A model generated the notes under the pieces. That model did not search any database. It saw nothing but the letters and a program-made list of their open reading frames with translations, and was not told the origin of the DNA. From NCBI GenBank assembly GCA_963806045.1, contig CAWDWP010000001.1:806001-870000 (forward strand): 64,000 nucleotides of DNA. The letters are read 5' to 3'. The position numbers and the translations under genes were made by a program. The stretch's first letter is position 1, and each line of letters starts with the position of its first letter. Positions 1 through 9,463 of this stretch are shown piece after piece. The DNA comes from DATCHW01 sp963806045. Its GTDB lineage: Bacteria; Bacteroidota; Ignavibacteria; Tepidaquicellales; Tepidaquicellaceae.

Positions 1-458
1 TCGTTTCCGAATTCACTTATTCCAAGCTCGAGATATAAACAACCCGAATTTGGAAATTTTTTCAAACCCGCTTTATATAATTTATCTGCATCCTTGCGGT
101 ATCCAAGCAGGTTCTGGCAATTCCCTGCGAGCTCATAGTAGATATCTTTAGAGTCTTTTTTATCAAGCAATTCTTCCACGATATCATATGCTTTAAGAAT
201 ACTACCATATTCGAAATAAGCCATAGCAAGCTTATAATTATAATCTGTAACGTCAGGGTCAAGGTCAACTGCTTCGTTAAAACAGTGGAGAGCGGTCACT
301 ACATCTTCCTGAGACATGAAATCCATTCCTCTTTCGATTAGTTTCCGAGCTTTTTCTTTCTCTTCTTTGGTTTGGGAATAAGTATAGTTATTAGAATAAT
401 GAACGAGAACAAACACAGTTAAGACGAAGATAAGAATATTCGATAAAGTTTTGAGCAT
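1..458 (-). CDS. TPR-repeat exported protein (3' end outside window)
   Basis: Reading leftward from an ATG at 458, the frame stays open for about 152 codons to the window edge, so the C-terminus is missing. The product begins with a hydrophobic segment (LSNILIFVLTVFVLVHY) that looks like a signal peptide or membrane anchor, followed by helical repeats with TPR spacing: one around AALHCFNEAVDLDPD-like residues 50-70, the next around residues 80-100, and a third near residue 120. TPR proteins are scaffolds; no partner can be named from context. The gene points away from the DHS-like gene at 748, with an AT-rich 290-bp gap between them. The TPR assignment is from visible repeat pattern only. Confidence 0.7.
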   Translation of the reverse strand, partial: MLKTLSNILIFVLTVFVLVHYSNNYTYSQTKEEKEKARKLIERGMDFMSQEDVVTALHCFNEAVDLDPDVTDYNYKLAMAYFEYGSILKAYDIVEELLDKKDSKDIYYELAGNCQNLLGYRKDADKLYKAGLKKFPNSGCLYLELGISEFGN

Positions 459-747
459 CATATAAAATTTAATATTTTAATGATTAAACTATTAATCTCG
501 CTAACACCATTTGTTTAATAAATTATTATAATGATATTAAAATAAAATAGTGAGACAATTTTTTGACAGCAAATATCACCTCTATTCCAGTTAAGTCGAA
601 GATTCGCAGAGAAGTAAGTATCCTCCTGACATTTCTGCACTTTTGAATTTTAAATTAAATTTTGACTTTTGACTTTTAAATTTTGATTTTTAATATAATA
701 TTCCTTAATAACAATAAATTAAATAATATCTATTAAAACATATATTT

Positions 748-1800
748 ATGAAGACTAAGAAAGACTTTTTGAAGGAAACAATTCAGCATTTCGATATTAA
801 ATCGCATAACGTGGTTCCGCTTGTTGATTCATTTAAGGATATGGCATTCCAGGCAAGGAATTTATACCGTGCATCCAAATATTATGATATGATGCTTGCA
901 GATGAAAAATGCTCCGTGATTTTATGTCTTGCCGGTTCACTTTTTTCCGCAGGATTGAAAAATGTTGTCGTTGATATGGTAAGAAATAAAATGGTCGATG
1001 CTATAGTTTCTACAGGTGCAATTATGGTTGACCAGGATTTCTTTGAAGGACTCGGTTTCAAGCATTATATCGGAACTCCTTTCGTAGATGATAACGAGTT
1101 AAGGGATTTGCACATCGACCGGATTTATGATACATTTATAGATGAAGATGAACTTCGTGAATGCGATATGACGATTGCAAATATCTGCGAAACTCTTGAA
1201 AGAAGACCCTATTCTTCGCGTGAGTTTATCTGGCATATGGGAAAGTACCTTTCCGAAAATGGAAAGAATAAAGATTCTGTTGTACTCTCCGCATATGAAA
1301 ATAATGTTCCGATTTTCGTTCCTGCATTTTCGGATTGCTCGGCAGGTTTCGGGTTTGTTCATCATCAGTGGCATAACCCCGTGAACAATGTTTCAATCGA
1401 TTCCGCAAAGGATTTTCTCGAACTTACAAAAATAAAGCTGGAAGCTTTCGAAACAGGAATATTTATGGTTGGCGGAGGCGTTCCGAAAAATTTCACTCAG
1501 GATACTGTCGTAGCCGCGGAAGTTCTTGAGCGGGAAGTTCCTATGCATAAGTATGCAATCCAGATTACAGTTGCAGATGAAAGGGATGGTGCGCTTTCAG
1601 GTTCAACTCTTAAAGAAGCAAGCAGCTGGGGAAAAGTTGATACAACCTATGAACAAATGGTTTATGCCGAGGCAACTATAGCACTGCCTCTGATTGCAGG
1701 CTACGCCTATCATAAAGGAAACTGGAAAAACAGGAAGAAACGTGAATTCCAGAAGATGTTCCTGTTGGAAAATAATCTGGTCAACAAACAAAATTCCTGA
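748..1800 (+). CDS. deoxyhypusine synthase-like protein
   Basis: A 350-residue protein of the deoxyhypusine synthase (DHS) family. Family enzymes are NAD-dependent and transfer the aminobutyl group of spermidine through an enzyme-lysine imine. The C-terminal signature SSWGKV is present, with the candidate catalytic lysine at residue 296. An NAD-site region is seen around VSTGAIMVDQDFF (residues 87-100). Eukaryotes and archaea use DHS on eIF5A/aIF5A; bacteria have no eIF5A, and bacterial relatives are thought to act in polyamine metabolism, for example as homospermidine synthases. The substrate here is therefore unknown. The gene stands alone, with a strong GC-rich hairpin 29 bp past the stop. 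Frame intact, length typical. Confidence 0.85.
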   Translation: MKTKKDFLKETIQHFDIKSHNVVPLVDSFKDMAFQARNLYRASKYYDMMLADEKCSVILCLAGSLFSAGLKNVVVDMVRNKMVDAIVSTGAIMVDQDFFEGLGFKHYIGTPFVDDNELRDLHIDRIYDTFIDEDELRECDMTIANICETLERRPYSSREFIWHMGKYLSENGKNKDSVVLSAYENNVPIFVPAFSDCSAGFGFVHHQWHNPVNNVSIDSAKDFLELTKIKLEAFETGIFMVGGGVPKNFTQDTVVAAEVLEREVPMHKYAIQITVADERDGALSGSTLKEASSWGKVDTTYEQMVYAEATIALPLIAGYAYHKGNWKNRKKREFQKMFLLENNLVNKQNS

Positions 1801-1828
1801 TACTCTGTTACATCTCAGAACCCCCCAT

Positions 1829-1849
1829 CCCCCCTTTATCAAAGGGGGG
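1829..1849. repeat. GC-rich perfect hairpin (dispersed repeat family)
   Basis: A nine-base-pair perfect inverted repeat, CCCCCCTTT then ATC then AAAGGGGGG, just after the DHS-like gene. It has no T tract after it, so it is not a classical intrinsic terminator. Similar C-run/G-run hairpins lie at 13976-13999, 32515-32535 and 61821-61850, all between genes. Confidence 0.7.
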
Positions 1850-2036
1850 ACATTGAGTTGAGATTATCGGTTTATTTAAGCATCTCTAAGCTATAATAAA
1901 ATTTGAAATAAATTTTTATGCTAACCTCATTCATTATCCTATCACTTGGGTTCCTTGTTTGAACATAGATTATATTATTAAAAATATGTAATTTACTGTA
2001 ATGAGGAATTCTAATGCTAATACCCGTAGCTGTAGT

Positions 2037-2635
2037 ATGTACACCCGCGTTTTATTTCTTTCATTATTTCTGATTTTAACGCCAGCAGCGGGTTTTCGCA
2101 AATCAGGCAAATCAGACCCGCCAAACCGCCGTATGATCCCGAGGATACAGTAACTATTAAACCGGGTTTCGAATATAAATTCAAACCGGGCATGGTTCAG
2201 CTTGATTTGATAACTAATATACATATGCTCTCTTTTAGTCCTTCCTTTGATATGAATATTTTCCGCGTAGGACTGAACAGGAAAGAAGAATTCTATGTGG
2301 GTTCAAGAATTGGTGTTGATATTTTTACTGTTAAAAAAGGAGATAATTATGAGATAGGTTCTCCCTATCAGGACTTTAACCTGATGCTGTTCGGGAAAAT
2401 GGAAAAAAAAGCTTTTCGTGTAGATGTTTATTCCGGTATGGCATTTCACCTCAATTCAGGTCCGGAGAGTGTGAGCTTGTTAAAAAAATTCTTATTTAAA
2501 GCAGGCGCTGATTTTCGGTTAAAGTTTTACAGGAATATAGCAGGACTGGTGGTAAAAGCATGGTATACAAAAGCAAATGTTATTTTTGGAATTGGCTTAT
2601 TCGGAGGTTATGGTTTTATTGAAAGAAAATATTAA
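2037..2635 (+). CDS. small secreted barrel-like protein (frame-disrupted)
   Basis: I do not recognise a family. An ATG at 2037 starts a clear signal peptide (MYTRVLFLSLFLILTPAAG), but that frame stops soon after. The adjacent frame is open from about 2036 and carries the rest, starting near residues QIRPAKPPYDPEDT and running to 2635. One base gained or lost around 2090-2100 would join them into a protein of about 199 residues. The body has alternating hydrophobic strands and ends in GYGFIERKY, which suggests a small outer-membrane beta-barrel; this is inference. If the disruption is real, only a shorter product from the internal ATG at 2192 without a signal peptide would be made. Confidence 0.5.
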
Positions 2636-2644
2636 GTCGTAACT

Positions 2645-3209
2645 GTGACCCTCATCGAAATCCTGATCATTTCTCTAAGCCTTGCAATGGATGCTTTTGC
2701 AGTTTCAATTTGTTCAGGAACAAAAAAATCCGTCCGCGGAGTAAGACCTGTATTTCGTTTATCATTTCACTTTGGTTTATTTCAGTTCATAATGCCGGTA
2801 ATCGGCTGGTATCTCGGTTTCAGGATTCTGGAATATATCGTTGCCTATGACCATTGGATTGCTTTGTTTCTTCTCTCTTTCGTGGGAATACGAATGATAA
2901 AATCCGGATTTGAAAAAGATGAATCCGATATCGGTGTAAATCCTTCGAAAGGTATTCAACTTAATTATGCTGAGTCTTGCGACAAGCATTGATGCACTTG
3001 CAATCGGACTTAGTCTCGCGATGCTGAATGTCAGCATTTGGTATCCTGCTATATTAATAGGAATTGTGACCGGTCTGATGTCAATTCTCGGAATTCGTCT
3101 CGGGATTAAGCTTGGGATGAAGTTCGGGAAAAAAATGGAAATCATTGGTGGATTGATTTTGATTATCATTGGTGTTAGAATATTGATAGAGCATTTGTAT
3201 GCAATTTAA
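2645..3209 (+). CDS. mntP: manganese efflux pump MntP (frame-disrupted)
   Basis: Two overlapping frames together give a full-length MntP (about 188 residues), a six-helix inner-membrane protein that exports Mn2+. The first half contains the family motif LSLAMDAFAVSI (starting from a GTG at 2645) and the second half the matching internal-repeat motif TSIDALAIGLS. Conserved Asp residues in both motifs belong to the transport path in this family. The join falls at about 2960, where one A too many in CTTAATTATG changes the frame; removing it gives the expected IQLIMLSLATSIDALAIG. It directly follows the barrel-like gene by 9 bp. I treat it as a functional gene with a sequence error, though a real lesion is possible. 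Confidence 0.85.
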
Positions 3210-3222
3210 TCTGTGAAAGGTT

Positions 3223-4132
3223 ATGTTAAACAAATTATTATTTATAACTTTATTCCTTTTTGTAAACTGCAAAGGGGATATTCCATATCCAGATAAAAAT
3301 AAATCCCTGATTGAACCCCGCAAATATACTGATTCGCTAAAATTAAATTATGATTCAGTTGTTAACGAAATGAAAAGTTTGCTAAGCAATGATTTTATTA
3401 TAAAAACAAATTCCTGTTTTGTTATAGCGGGGAATGTTTCTGAAAATAAATTACAGAATATTATAGATAATACGATTATCTCCGCAGAGGAATGTTTTTA
3501 TAATAATTATTTCGAAAAGAAACCTGATGAAATCATAAAAATATTTTTATTCAATGATGATAAATCATATCGGCTCTGGGCAAAAAGGTTGTATAATGAT
3601 GATGAAGACCTTTCCCCATACGGATATTACAAATCTTCCCAAAAAGCAATGCTGATGAATATATCCACAGGGCTTGGAACTCTTGTACACGAACTCACTC
3701 ACGCATTTGTTAGATACGATTTTTCTGATATTCCTTCCTGGTTTAATGAAGGTCTCGGCTCGCTGTATGAACGCAGTTCAATGATAAATAAGGAAATTAA
3801 AGGTCACGTGAACTGGCGGCTGCCCCGCTTGCAGGAATCCATCAAAGGGAAAACTTATACAAGTCTCGAATAATCTGGTGAATACGGATGATGAAGAATT
3901 CTATGGAAAGAACAGCGGATTTTATTATTCACAAGCCCGCTATTTATGTATGCTTCTTCAGGATAAAGGTTTGCTTGTTAAATTCTATAAAACTTTCCGT
4001 GACAGATTCAAAGAAGATAATACAGGCAAGAAATTCCTTGAGGAAATATTAAACAAAAATATATCCGATATAGACACCGAATTCAAAACCTGGGCACTGA
4101 CTCTTGTCTTAATAATTAATATTAGTAATTAG
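3223..4132 (+). CDS. secreted gluzincin-type (MA clan) peptidase-like protein (frame-disrupted)
   Basis: After frame correction this is a protein of about 302 residues. The N-terminus MLNKLLFITLFLFVNC looks like a lipoprotein-type or plain signal peptide. A zinc-peptidase motif HELTH is followed after about 18 residues by WFNEGLGSLYE, giving the HExxH plus downstream Glu pattern of gluzincins such as the DUF1570/peptidase MA-like group. The two parts (3223-3873 and 3878-4132) are joined by removing one base near 3872, giving SLENLVNTDDEEF. The substrate is unknown; location is probably periplasm or cell surface. It begins 13 bp after mntP, so co-transcription is plausible. Confidence 0.65.
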
Positions 4133-4197
4133 TAATTATTAATTTTTCCGAATACAAATTATTTTTCAATTTTAAATTTCCCATTCAACTAATTTTA

Positions 4198-4851
4198 TTA
4201 ATCATTGCTTACTTTCACTTCTCTAATTATTCGTATTACTTTATAAATTTTATAAATGTCAGATTTCTTGTGAATCGTCGGAGGATATTTTGTGTTGATG
4301 GAATAAAGCATTATTCTTTCATCGTCAAGAAACCTTATTAGTTTCGCATTGCTCATATATGTTTCAGGAATCGTTTTAAAATTGACAACAACAGCTCTGC
4401 CGTCTTTTATCTTTTCCTTATCCTCTATGCATAAGAGCAAATCTCCGGGATTTATATAAGGTCTCATCGAATCTCCCCTTGCAATTGCAATGAAAGGATT
4501 GAGATAATGGCTCACATCAGTAAGTTCAACATATCTCAATGACTCATTGTTCAGCTGGTTATAAACGGGAACACCGCATTCCACCTCCACCAGAACAGGA
4601 ATCTTCTTTGTTTTCTTAGTGCTTTCCTTTTTTATTGTCATCATTTCTCCTTCGCCGTTAAGCAGCCAGTTAAGATTGCATCCAACCTTATGAATCTTAT
4701 TTAGTATTTGCGGAAGGGGAAGTCTTTCTCCGCTTATGTATTTATGCAGCATTTGCGGGGACATTTCTATCATCTCTGCAAATTCCGCTTTCGTGGAAGC
4801 AACTGCACTTGCGAATTGTGTGAGCCGGGCGCTGAAAATTTTTTTATCCAT
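4198..4851 (-). CDS. XRE/S24 LexA-CI-like repressor
   Basis: A 217-residue two-domain repressor. Residues about 8-60 form a helix-turn-helix of the XRE type (AEFAEMIEMSPQMLHKYISG). Residues about 85-205 form a peptidase S24 domain: the cleavage-site-like pair Cys92-Gly93 (ECGVP), the catalytic Ser128 in ARGDSMRPYINPGD, and a lysine in NAKLIRF near residue 170. Proteins of this plan bind operators as dimers and cleave themselves when RecA filaments form, which derepresses phage or SOS genes. It is divergent from the HNH-type gene at 5096, and the space between carries a consensus promoter and two palindromes, so it probably controls that promoter and itself. Confidence 0.85.
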   Translation of the reverse strand: MDKKIFSARLTQFASAVASTKAEFAEMIEMSPQMLHKYISGERLPLPQILNKIHKVGCNLNWLLNGEGEMMTIKKESTKKTKKIPVLVEVECGVPVYNQLNNESLRYVELTDVSHYLNPFIAIARGDSMRPYINPGDLLLCIEDKEKIKDGRAVVVNFKTIPETYMSNAKLIRFLDDERIMLYSINTKYPPTIHKKSDIYKIYKVIRIIREVKVSND

Positions 4852-4900
4852 TTTAGTATTTGTTTTAATTGCACTTATAAATTAACTGTTTTACTTCATA

Positions 4901-4929
4901 TTGACAATATTAAACATATAGTTTATATT
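4901..4929 (+). promoter_or_regulatory. sigma70-type promoter for the HNH-type gene
   Basis: TTGACA at 4901-4906 and TATATT at 4924-4929 are separated by exactly 17 bases. This is a near-perfect housekeeping promoter reading right, toward the gene at 5096, and it lies 50 bp from the divergent repressor start. Whether the host uses this consensus is inferred, since Bacteroidota relatives often use a different -33/-7 pattern. Confidence 0.55.
4911..4925. promoter_or_regulatory. candidate repressor operator inside the promoter
   Basis: TAAACATATAGTTTA is a perfect inverted repeat with 5-base arms and a 5-base centre. It fills the spacer and touches the -10 element of the promoter at 4901-4929, where a bound S24 repressor would block RNA polymerase. 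Assignment to the neighbouring repressor is inference. Confidence 0.45.
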
Positions 4930-4937
4930 TGTATATT

Positions 4938-4948
4938 AGGTTAAACCT
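4938..4948. promoter_or_regulatory. second palindrome, possible operator
   Basis: AGGTTAAACCT has 5-base arms around a single central A and lies just past the -10 element, near the expected transcription start. It could be a second, unrelated-sequence binding site. AT-rich surroundings make chance palindromes common, so confidence is low. Confidence 0.25.
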
Positions 4949-5028
4949 TATCTTTAAAATAATACAAATAGATTATAAATGCAATACTCCCAAAAATAAA
5001 TTAATAAAGATTATCAAATAATTTGTCA

Positions 5029-5056
5029 AGATGCTGAATACTTGTTTGCAGCATCT
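5029..5056 (+). promoter_or_regulatory. leader hairpin upstream of the HNH-type gene
   Basis: AGATGCTG and CAGCATCT form a perfect 8-bp stem with a 12-base loop in the leader, 40 bp before the start at 5096. No T tract follows, so it is not an ordinary terminator; it may affect leader stability or be a repeat remnant. Confidence 0.35.
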
Positions 5057-5095
5057 GTTCCGTATTAGTAACTATATGAATAAAATCAATAACTT

Positions 5096-5621
5096 ATGCC
5101 TAAAAAATGCACTATAATATATAATCCCATTCCGGATTTCCCGGATTACTTCGCAGCATCAAATGGTAAAATATATTCTGTAAAGCAGAATAAAGGAGAT
5201 GCGGATAAATTCAACACCACGCTTCAGAGAACTTACCGCATATATCCGGCCGGGTTCTAAATATCTTTCCGTTAATATTATAAGGAATAAGGAAAAGATT
5301 TCATTTAATGTCCATAAACTTATCGGCTGGGCATTCACAGGAAAAAATCCTTTCGATTATTGCTTTTATCATAAGAGGAAAAATTATCTCAATAACAAAC
5401 CTGAAAATATAGATTATTTTAAATTCGAGATTACAGATGAAAATGAAAACCGTCTGAAAGAAATTGAATTAAAGGAATTTGAATGTCTTTTCAAAAAAGC
5501 AGTTAATTATGATTACAGAAATAAAATCTGGAAAGACTACGAAGTCCTGAAACTAAAAGATAATACAAAACTGCTGATTAATTTTCTGAAAATATACCTG
5601 ACAGCGAAGAAAATGATATAA
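5096..5621 (+). CDS. HNH-type homing-endonuclease-like protein (frame-disrupted)
   Basis: From an ATG at 5096 the frame reads a NUMOD4-like start (NPIPDFPDYFAASNGKIYSV), then the neighbouring frame continues with KYLSVNIIRNKEK, VHKLIGWAFTGKNPFDY and YHKRKNYLNNKPENIDYF. The last two pieces match the HNH_3 pattern (H followed by N-N and P-E-N). One base change near 5190 joins them into a protein of about 174 residues. NUMOD4-HNH proteins are found in phages and as free-standing homing or restriction-like nucleases. The gene sits opposite an S24 repressor under a promoter with an operator-like palindrome, so expression may be inducible by DNA damage. Function as a nuclease is inferred. Confidence 0.6.
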
Positions 5622-5732
5622 TATTTAACTGCCCGGTCCGGACTTCAGTATTTTAATGAATCAAAAATATGTTGATTTTTTAATTAATAAAAATTAAAAT
5701 AGGATATAGAAATTTTATTTGGAGGTAATAAA

Positions 5733-7781
5733 ATGAAAAAATTATTTTACTTCTGTTTAATTTTACTTCTTTTCAGCCAGCAAATCTTATTCTCAGATAA
5801 TCTATAGCCCCAAAGTTGATTCTATAATAAATCTTGTTTCGCTTCCGGGTATAACTAAATATGCAAAAGAGTTAAGCGGGGATACAATTACATATGATTG
5901 GTGGTTTACCTTATCGCATATATTCAAGATATTATTTATCTCCATCTAAATTAAAAGCCGCGACAATATATATTATGAAAAATTTCAGAGTTATGGATTA
6001 AATCTGCAGTATCAGATTAATGATTTCAAGTTGTACAAATGTCATAGCCACTAAAATCGGTTACAAAATATCCTAATCAATATTTTATTATTTGAGCGCA
6101 TTATGACGATATACTTATCCACTATTTTGCCAACTCCTTATGATACAGTACCCGGTGCAGATGATAATGCTTCGGGGGTTTGTGCGGTACTTGAATCCGC
6201 AAGATTGCTGAGTCAAGTTTTAATTCTTCATTATTCATTAAATTTGTTGTATTTGACAAAGAAGAAGTAGGTCTGCATGGGAAGTAGAGCTTTTGTTGAT
6301 TCAATTTCTGCAAGAGGAGATACAATTAAAGGAGTTTAAACTTGATATGGAATGCCTAGGATGGAAAATGGTAATAATTAAATGTCGATGTTTATACAGA
6401 TTAAATTCAATATTATTAGCTCAACAATTGGAGCAAGTAATTACAAACTTATCAGATTGAATGCCATACTTAAAAGTATTATGGTATGAGTTTTGGTGAC
6501 CAGGTGATGATTTTACATTTTGGCCAGAGAAATATAAAGTCAATTATTCTCATTGAAGATTATCACGACAGCTAATAAATCCAAATCTTCATTCTAAAAC
6601 TGATAAAGTCAGTACATTCAATTTACCTTTTTCATAAAATATGGTAAAAACAACCGTCGGTTTGTTTTCAGCTTGGGCGGGCAGATATTTTGCACGTATA
6701 GACCATACTCCTCTTCCGTCGTTCTATGATACAACAAGCAGAATTGCGGATGTATATATTAATTATCCGACGGCATTAGGAGGTGGAACAAATGCACCGA
6801 GATTATATTATAGACTATGGAATGGTTCATATAATTATGTAAATCCGTCAAGCGTTTATCAGAATAATTATAAATTTCTTATTCCCGGATTCCCAAGGGG
6901 TTCAAAGATATCATATTATATAGCATCGCAGGATTCAGCAGGGACTTTTGTGTTTACTCTTCCAGCCGGAGGAGGAGGGATAAATCCACCCGGTACAACA
7001 CCGCCACAGCAGCAATTTACATATTATGTCTGGACAAATAAAATTGTAAATTCAAATACTGTCCCGAAACCAATAACAGGATTCCTGACACAGGATACTA
7101 TTCATATTCAGACTCCCGGTAGTGTAGTTGATATAAATGTAACTCTTAATCTGAATCATACAAATGACGGGGATTTATGGATAAGTCTTTTCAAAAGCAA
7201 TATTTCCGATTTAAGTAAATATAATGGAATTGGCGGACAAAATTTCACAAATACTATATTTGACGATAGTGCAGCAATATCTATAACTCAGGGAAATCCT
7301 CCATTTACGGGAAGATATAAACCGCAAACCCCGCTTTCTGTTATTAATGGAAGTGAACTATCAGGTAACTGGATTTTAAGAATAATAGATAAAGGAACAG
7401 GAAATACAGGTACATTATTGAACTGGAGTCTTGAATTTATTTACGCACCCACTGTCACAGTTAAAGAGATATCAACATTAATTCCGTGATAAATATTTTT
7501 TATACCAGAATTATCCAAACCCTTTTAATCCGGTAACAAAGATTCGTTTTGAAGTTCCGGCTTCATTGTCATTCACGCATTCTCCTGGCGGGAATCCATA
7601 CATTAGGTTGATGGTGTTCGACATCACAGGTCGTGAAATCCAAACACTTGTGAATGAACAATTACAACCGGGAGTATATGAAGTTACATTTTATGGAAGC
7701 AATTTGGCTAGTGGTATTTATTTTTATCAGTTAAAATCAGGAGATTTTATACAAACAAAAAGAATGGTTCTTATCAAGTAA
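5733..7781 (+). pseudogene. decayed T9SS-secreted M28 aminopeptidase
   Basis: A degraded paralogue of the intact gene at 26500-28494. A good ribosome site (GGAGG) precedes ATG 5733 and a signal peptide, then the frame breaks within 25 codons. Between about 5800 and 6640 all three frames carry fragments in the right order: KVDSIINLVSL, the AHYDD zinc-ligand region (stops nearby), PGADDNASGV, and FDKEEVGLHG. The C-terminal part is better kept: 6641-7489 holds the linker and P-domain (SLNHTNDGDL-like), and 7566-7781 holds the T9SS sorting domain (GREIQTLVNEQLQPGVYE). The two are separated by another shift near 7490-7510. At least eight disruptions make a functional product unlikely unless the region is badly sequenced. 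Confidence 0.85.
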
Positions 7782-7862
7782 CTTCAAATTTTGAAGCATA
7801 CTCATTGTTAAGAAGTGATAGGAATAAATTTTAAATTTCCAATTTCAAATTTAAATTTTTTT

Positions 7863-9206
7863 CTACTCCACGAACCTGTGCTTCAGGTTCATTATATCCC
7901 TGCTCGGAACAACGCCAAGGAGTTTTTCATTTTCATCCATAATCGGAATTGCCCTGTATCCATACCTGGCAAACATTGCCGAAGCCTCCTTAAGTGTACT
8001 GTCTGGTTCAAGTGATATTACATTATCATTCATTACATCTTTTATAAGTGAATCATCATTTTCTTTCAGTATTTCTTTTAAATCAATCACGCCAAGAAGT
8101 TTGTCGTGCTTATCGACAACATACAGATACATTATCACATCTTTATCTTTTGCAATCGAAGGGAAGTTATCTTGTATATGCCCGACAGTCTCATTCGGAG
8201 AAATTTTTATAATATCTTCCGTTGTATAGTCAAGTATTTTTTCTTCCTGCTTATCGAGAATAGATTGAATTTTTTCAACATCTTCTTTATCCAGCAGTTC
8301 CATTATAGAACGAGCTGTATCTACAGGCAAAACTCCTAAAACATCCGCCGCCTGTGCGGGAGTCATTTCATTTATCAGCAGGGCAACTTTTTCTTTCTTG
8401 AGCGATGATACAAGTTCTCTCTGAACGTTGGGGTCGATTTCCTCAAGTGTATCGGATGCAAGCTCTGTATCTAAGTGTTCGAATAGTGTGAGTCTTTCTT
8501 CACTATCAAGTTCTTCCAGCATATCGGCAAGGTCAACCGGCGGTATATCTTCGAGAGTCTCTTTCAGTATATTTAGTTTCACTGTCCCCTTGAATCTGCT
8601 GAAATTAGGGTGAAGCGGTTGAATGTAAACCCAGGGCAAGGGCTTTTCCTTAATCTTATTAGCCAGGTCAGTTAAAAATTTTGAACGCTTGTTCATTTTA
8701 CCTTTGTACATGCTTTTAGCGCTTGAGATAAATGCAAGTTTATATATATAGTGTGCAAGCCTTCTTAATCCCATTCTCCTCATCATTCCGTATTTACTAA
8801 AGTCAGCAGCAACCACAAAAAGTTTTTTTCCGGAAAAAGCCATCTTTACGTCATATACCACTTCCAGTTCGTTATCTTCTATATCAAGAACTTTTTTATC
8901 TAGTATATGGTCTCTCAGGAGCAACTCATTATCTCCCGGCTCCCCTTCATATTTTTCAATATTTTCTAAATCAACAAATACTTTTTTCTTATCTATATTT
9001 ATAACTTTTTCATATGGAATGAGAAGTGATTTATCACCGAATGACCTTGTCACTACAAGGTGAGTTACTTCCGGAATTTTCCCGGTCTCAACTATGAGTA
9101 AATCTGCAAGCTTTCCGATTTTTTTTTCATTCCGGATTATTTTTGAATCCAGAATTTCCGTAAGGAAGCAATCTTTCTCAGCTGGTTTTTTTATTAGCTC
9201 ACTCAT
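7863..9206 (-). CDS. soluble PRC-barrel / MgtE_N / CBS-pair protein
   Basis: A 447-residue protein without membrane segments. Residues about 12-140 resemble one or two PRC-barrel units (KIIRNEKKIGKLADLLIV, LLLRDHILDKKVLDIED). Residues about 215-330 match the MgtE N-terminal helical domain (IPPVDLADMLEEL, NEMTPAQAADVLGVLP), and residues about 330-447 are two CBS domains (ISPNETVGHIQDNFP; LEPDSTLKEASAMFARYGYRAIPI). In MgtE these domains sense cytosolic Mg2+ and close the channel, but here the MgtE membrane domain is absent. The gene is the last of three leftward genes after the Nramp-like transporter and a one-TM protein, so it is a likely Mg2+-sensing partner of that transporter. Confidence 0.8.
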   Translation of the reverse strand: MSELIKKPAEKDCFLTEILDSKIIRNEKKIGKLADLLIVETGKIPEVTHLVVTRSFGDKSLLIPYEKVINIDKKKVFVDLENIEKYEGEPGDNELLLRDHILDKKVLDIEDNELEVVYDVKMAFSGKKLFVVAADFSKYGMMRRMGLRRLAHYIYKLAFISSAKSMYKGKMNKRSKFLTDLANKIKEKPLPWVYIQPLHPNFSRFKGTVKLNILKETLEDIPPVDLADMLEELDSEERLTLFEHLDTELASDTLEEIDPNVQRELVSSLKKEKVALLINEMTPAQAADVLGVLPVDTARSIMELLDKEDVEKIQSILDKQEEKILDYTTEDIIKISPNETVGHIQDNFPSIAKDKDVIMYLYVVDKHDKLLGVIDLKEILKENDDSLIKDVMNDNVISLEPDSTLKEASAMFARYGYRAIPIMDENEKLLGVVPSRDIMNLKHRFVE

Positions 9207-9259
9207 GTATTTTCTATTTAAAATTTACTCAATACTTTTTGTTTTTAAAACCAAAACTC

Positions 9260-9445
9260 TTATTTAATAATCGTTATGAATTTATATATCAGGATACCAA
9301 CAAGAAAAAGAAGATAAAATCTCAGGAAAACCAGAGCATATCTCACAACCGGAGTCATTTTTACACGAGGAACGGAAAACTTTTCGTTTATTTCTTTTAT
9401 TCTGACAAACCTGTTATCGAAAAATCTCTTTATTCTTTCTTTCAT
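9260..9445 (-). CDS. 61-residue one-TM protein
   Basis: A short protein with a basic N-terminal half and one strongly hydrophobic C-terminal helix (YALVFLRFYLLFLVGILIY). I do not recognise a family. It sits 18 bp after the Nramp-like gene and 53 bp before the MgtE_N/CBS gene, on the same strand, so it is probably translated from the same mRNA. A role as an accessory subunit linking the transporter and the soluble sensor is possible but only suggested by position. Confidence 0.55.
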   Translation of the reverse strand: MKERIKRFFDNRFVRIKEINEKFSVPRVKMTPVVRYALVFLRFYLLFLVGILIYKFITIIK

Positions 9446-9463
9446 AATCTTTGGTTATAAAAT

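Noticed and set aside
4198..5621. Full prophage
   Set aside because: Only a repressor and an HNH-type gene are present; no integrase, terminase, capsid or lysis genes surround them.
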